In this document: positions 63,969-64,000 of the stretch, piece by piece
Layout of the letters: every line of letters starts with the position of its first letter
Numbering within the stretch: the stretch's first letter is position 1
Source of the DNA: Pacificimonas aurantium
GTDB lineage: Bacteria > Pseudomonadota > Alphaproteobacteria > Sphingomonadales > Sphingomonadaceae
Direction of reading: 5' to 3'
Length of the DNA stretch: 64,000 bases
Assembly (NCBI RefSeq): GCF_020092905.1
Contig: NZ_JAGSGB010000002.1
Location: 124,001-188,000, forward strand
The notes under the pieces: generated by a model
Databases searched by the model: none
Seen by the model: only the letters and a program-made list of their open reading frames with translations
Told to the model about the DNA's origin: nothing
Program-made: the position numbers and the translations under genes

Positions 63969-64000
63969 TTCAGCGCGCCTCTTTTTCGGTTTCCGCAAGT

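Overview
The window is a gene-dense, GC-rich chromosomal segment of an alphaproteobacterium, most likely a member of Sphingomonadales. The evidence is the set of alphaproteobacterial arrangements: ntrY-ntrX-hfq-hflX, an ATP synthase F0 operon (I-a-c-b'-b) with no F1 genes beside it, an ECF sigma factor paired with a NrsF-type (DUF1109) anti-sigma factor, a MoxR/DUF58/BatA-DUF4159 operon, UbiK and DUF1285. I do not assign a genus. I found no insertion sequence, prophage or CRISPR array. There is one tRNA, tRNA-Ala(CGC).

Layout. 0-6 kb: a NUDIX gene cut by the window edge, a phytanoyl-CoA dioxygenase-type gene, small secreted or disordered proteins, tRNA-Ala, YbjN, UbiK, TspO and mutY, then dciA (DUF721) divergent from mutY. 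6-10 kb: a DsbA-like lipoprotein and the F0 operon, closed by a clear terminator. 10-17 kb: a minus-strand operon moxR-DUF58-BatA/DUF4159-vWA membrane protein. 17-19 kb: DUF1285, CoA pyrophosphatase and CCA-adding enzyme. 19-26.5 kb: a minus-strand housekeeping run lepB-rnc-era-recO-parC ending in a PAS-GGDEF-EAL protein. 26.5-32 kb: pgi, the sigma/anti-sigma pair with a strong candidate autoregulatory promoter, a secreted protein and typA. 32-38 kb: ntrYX-hfq-hflX, with mazG convergent. 38-49 kb: acs, an EF-hand protein, a short squalene/phytoene synthase-like protein, three TadE/TadG-type proteins without the rest of a Tad machine, ettA, an acidic lipoprotein, and two tandem small unknown proteins below a Fur-box-like palindrome.

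The most interesting region is 49.3-56.5 kb. A translationally coupled operon holds a YegS/DAG-kinase family lipid kinase, an unrecognised nucleotidyltransferase-like protein, a MobA-like NTP transferase and a metallophosphoesterase, followed closely by a CDP-alcohol phosphatidyltransferase and a HIT protein. A LicC-like cytidylyltransferase and a polysaccharide/lipid flippase are divergent beside it. I read this as a pathway that phosphorylates a lipid, activates a small alcohol phosphate as its CDP derivative, transfers it and possibly flips the product. It resembles in gene content the ceramide-phosphoglycerate pathway of Caulobacter but is not obviously the same.

From 58.3 to 60.2 kb the base composition drops visibly. 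This stretch holds a secreted HELVH-motif protein, an AraC regulator, a 12-bp tandem repeat and a 33-bp inverted copy of part of acs. It looks like an acquired or rearranged patch. The right end (60.2-64 kb) carries glutaryl-CoA dehydrogenase, a class III CoA-transferase and an aldehyde dehydrogenase, which together could take glutarate semialdehyde to crotonyl-CoA.
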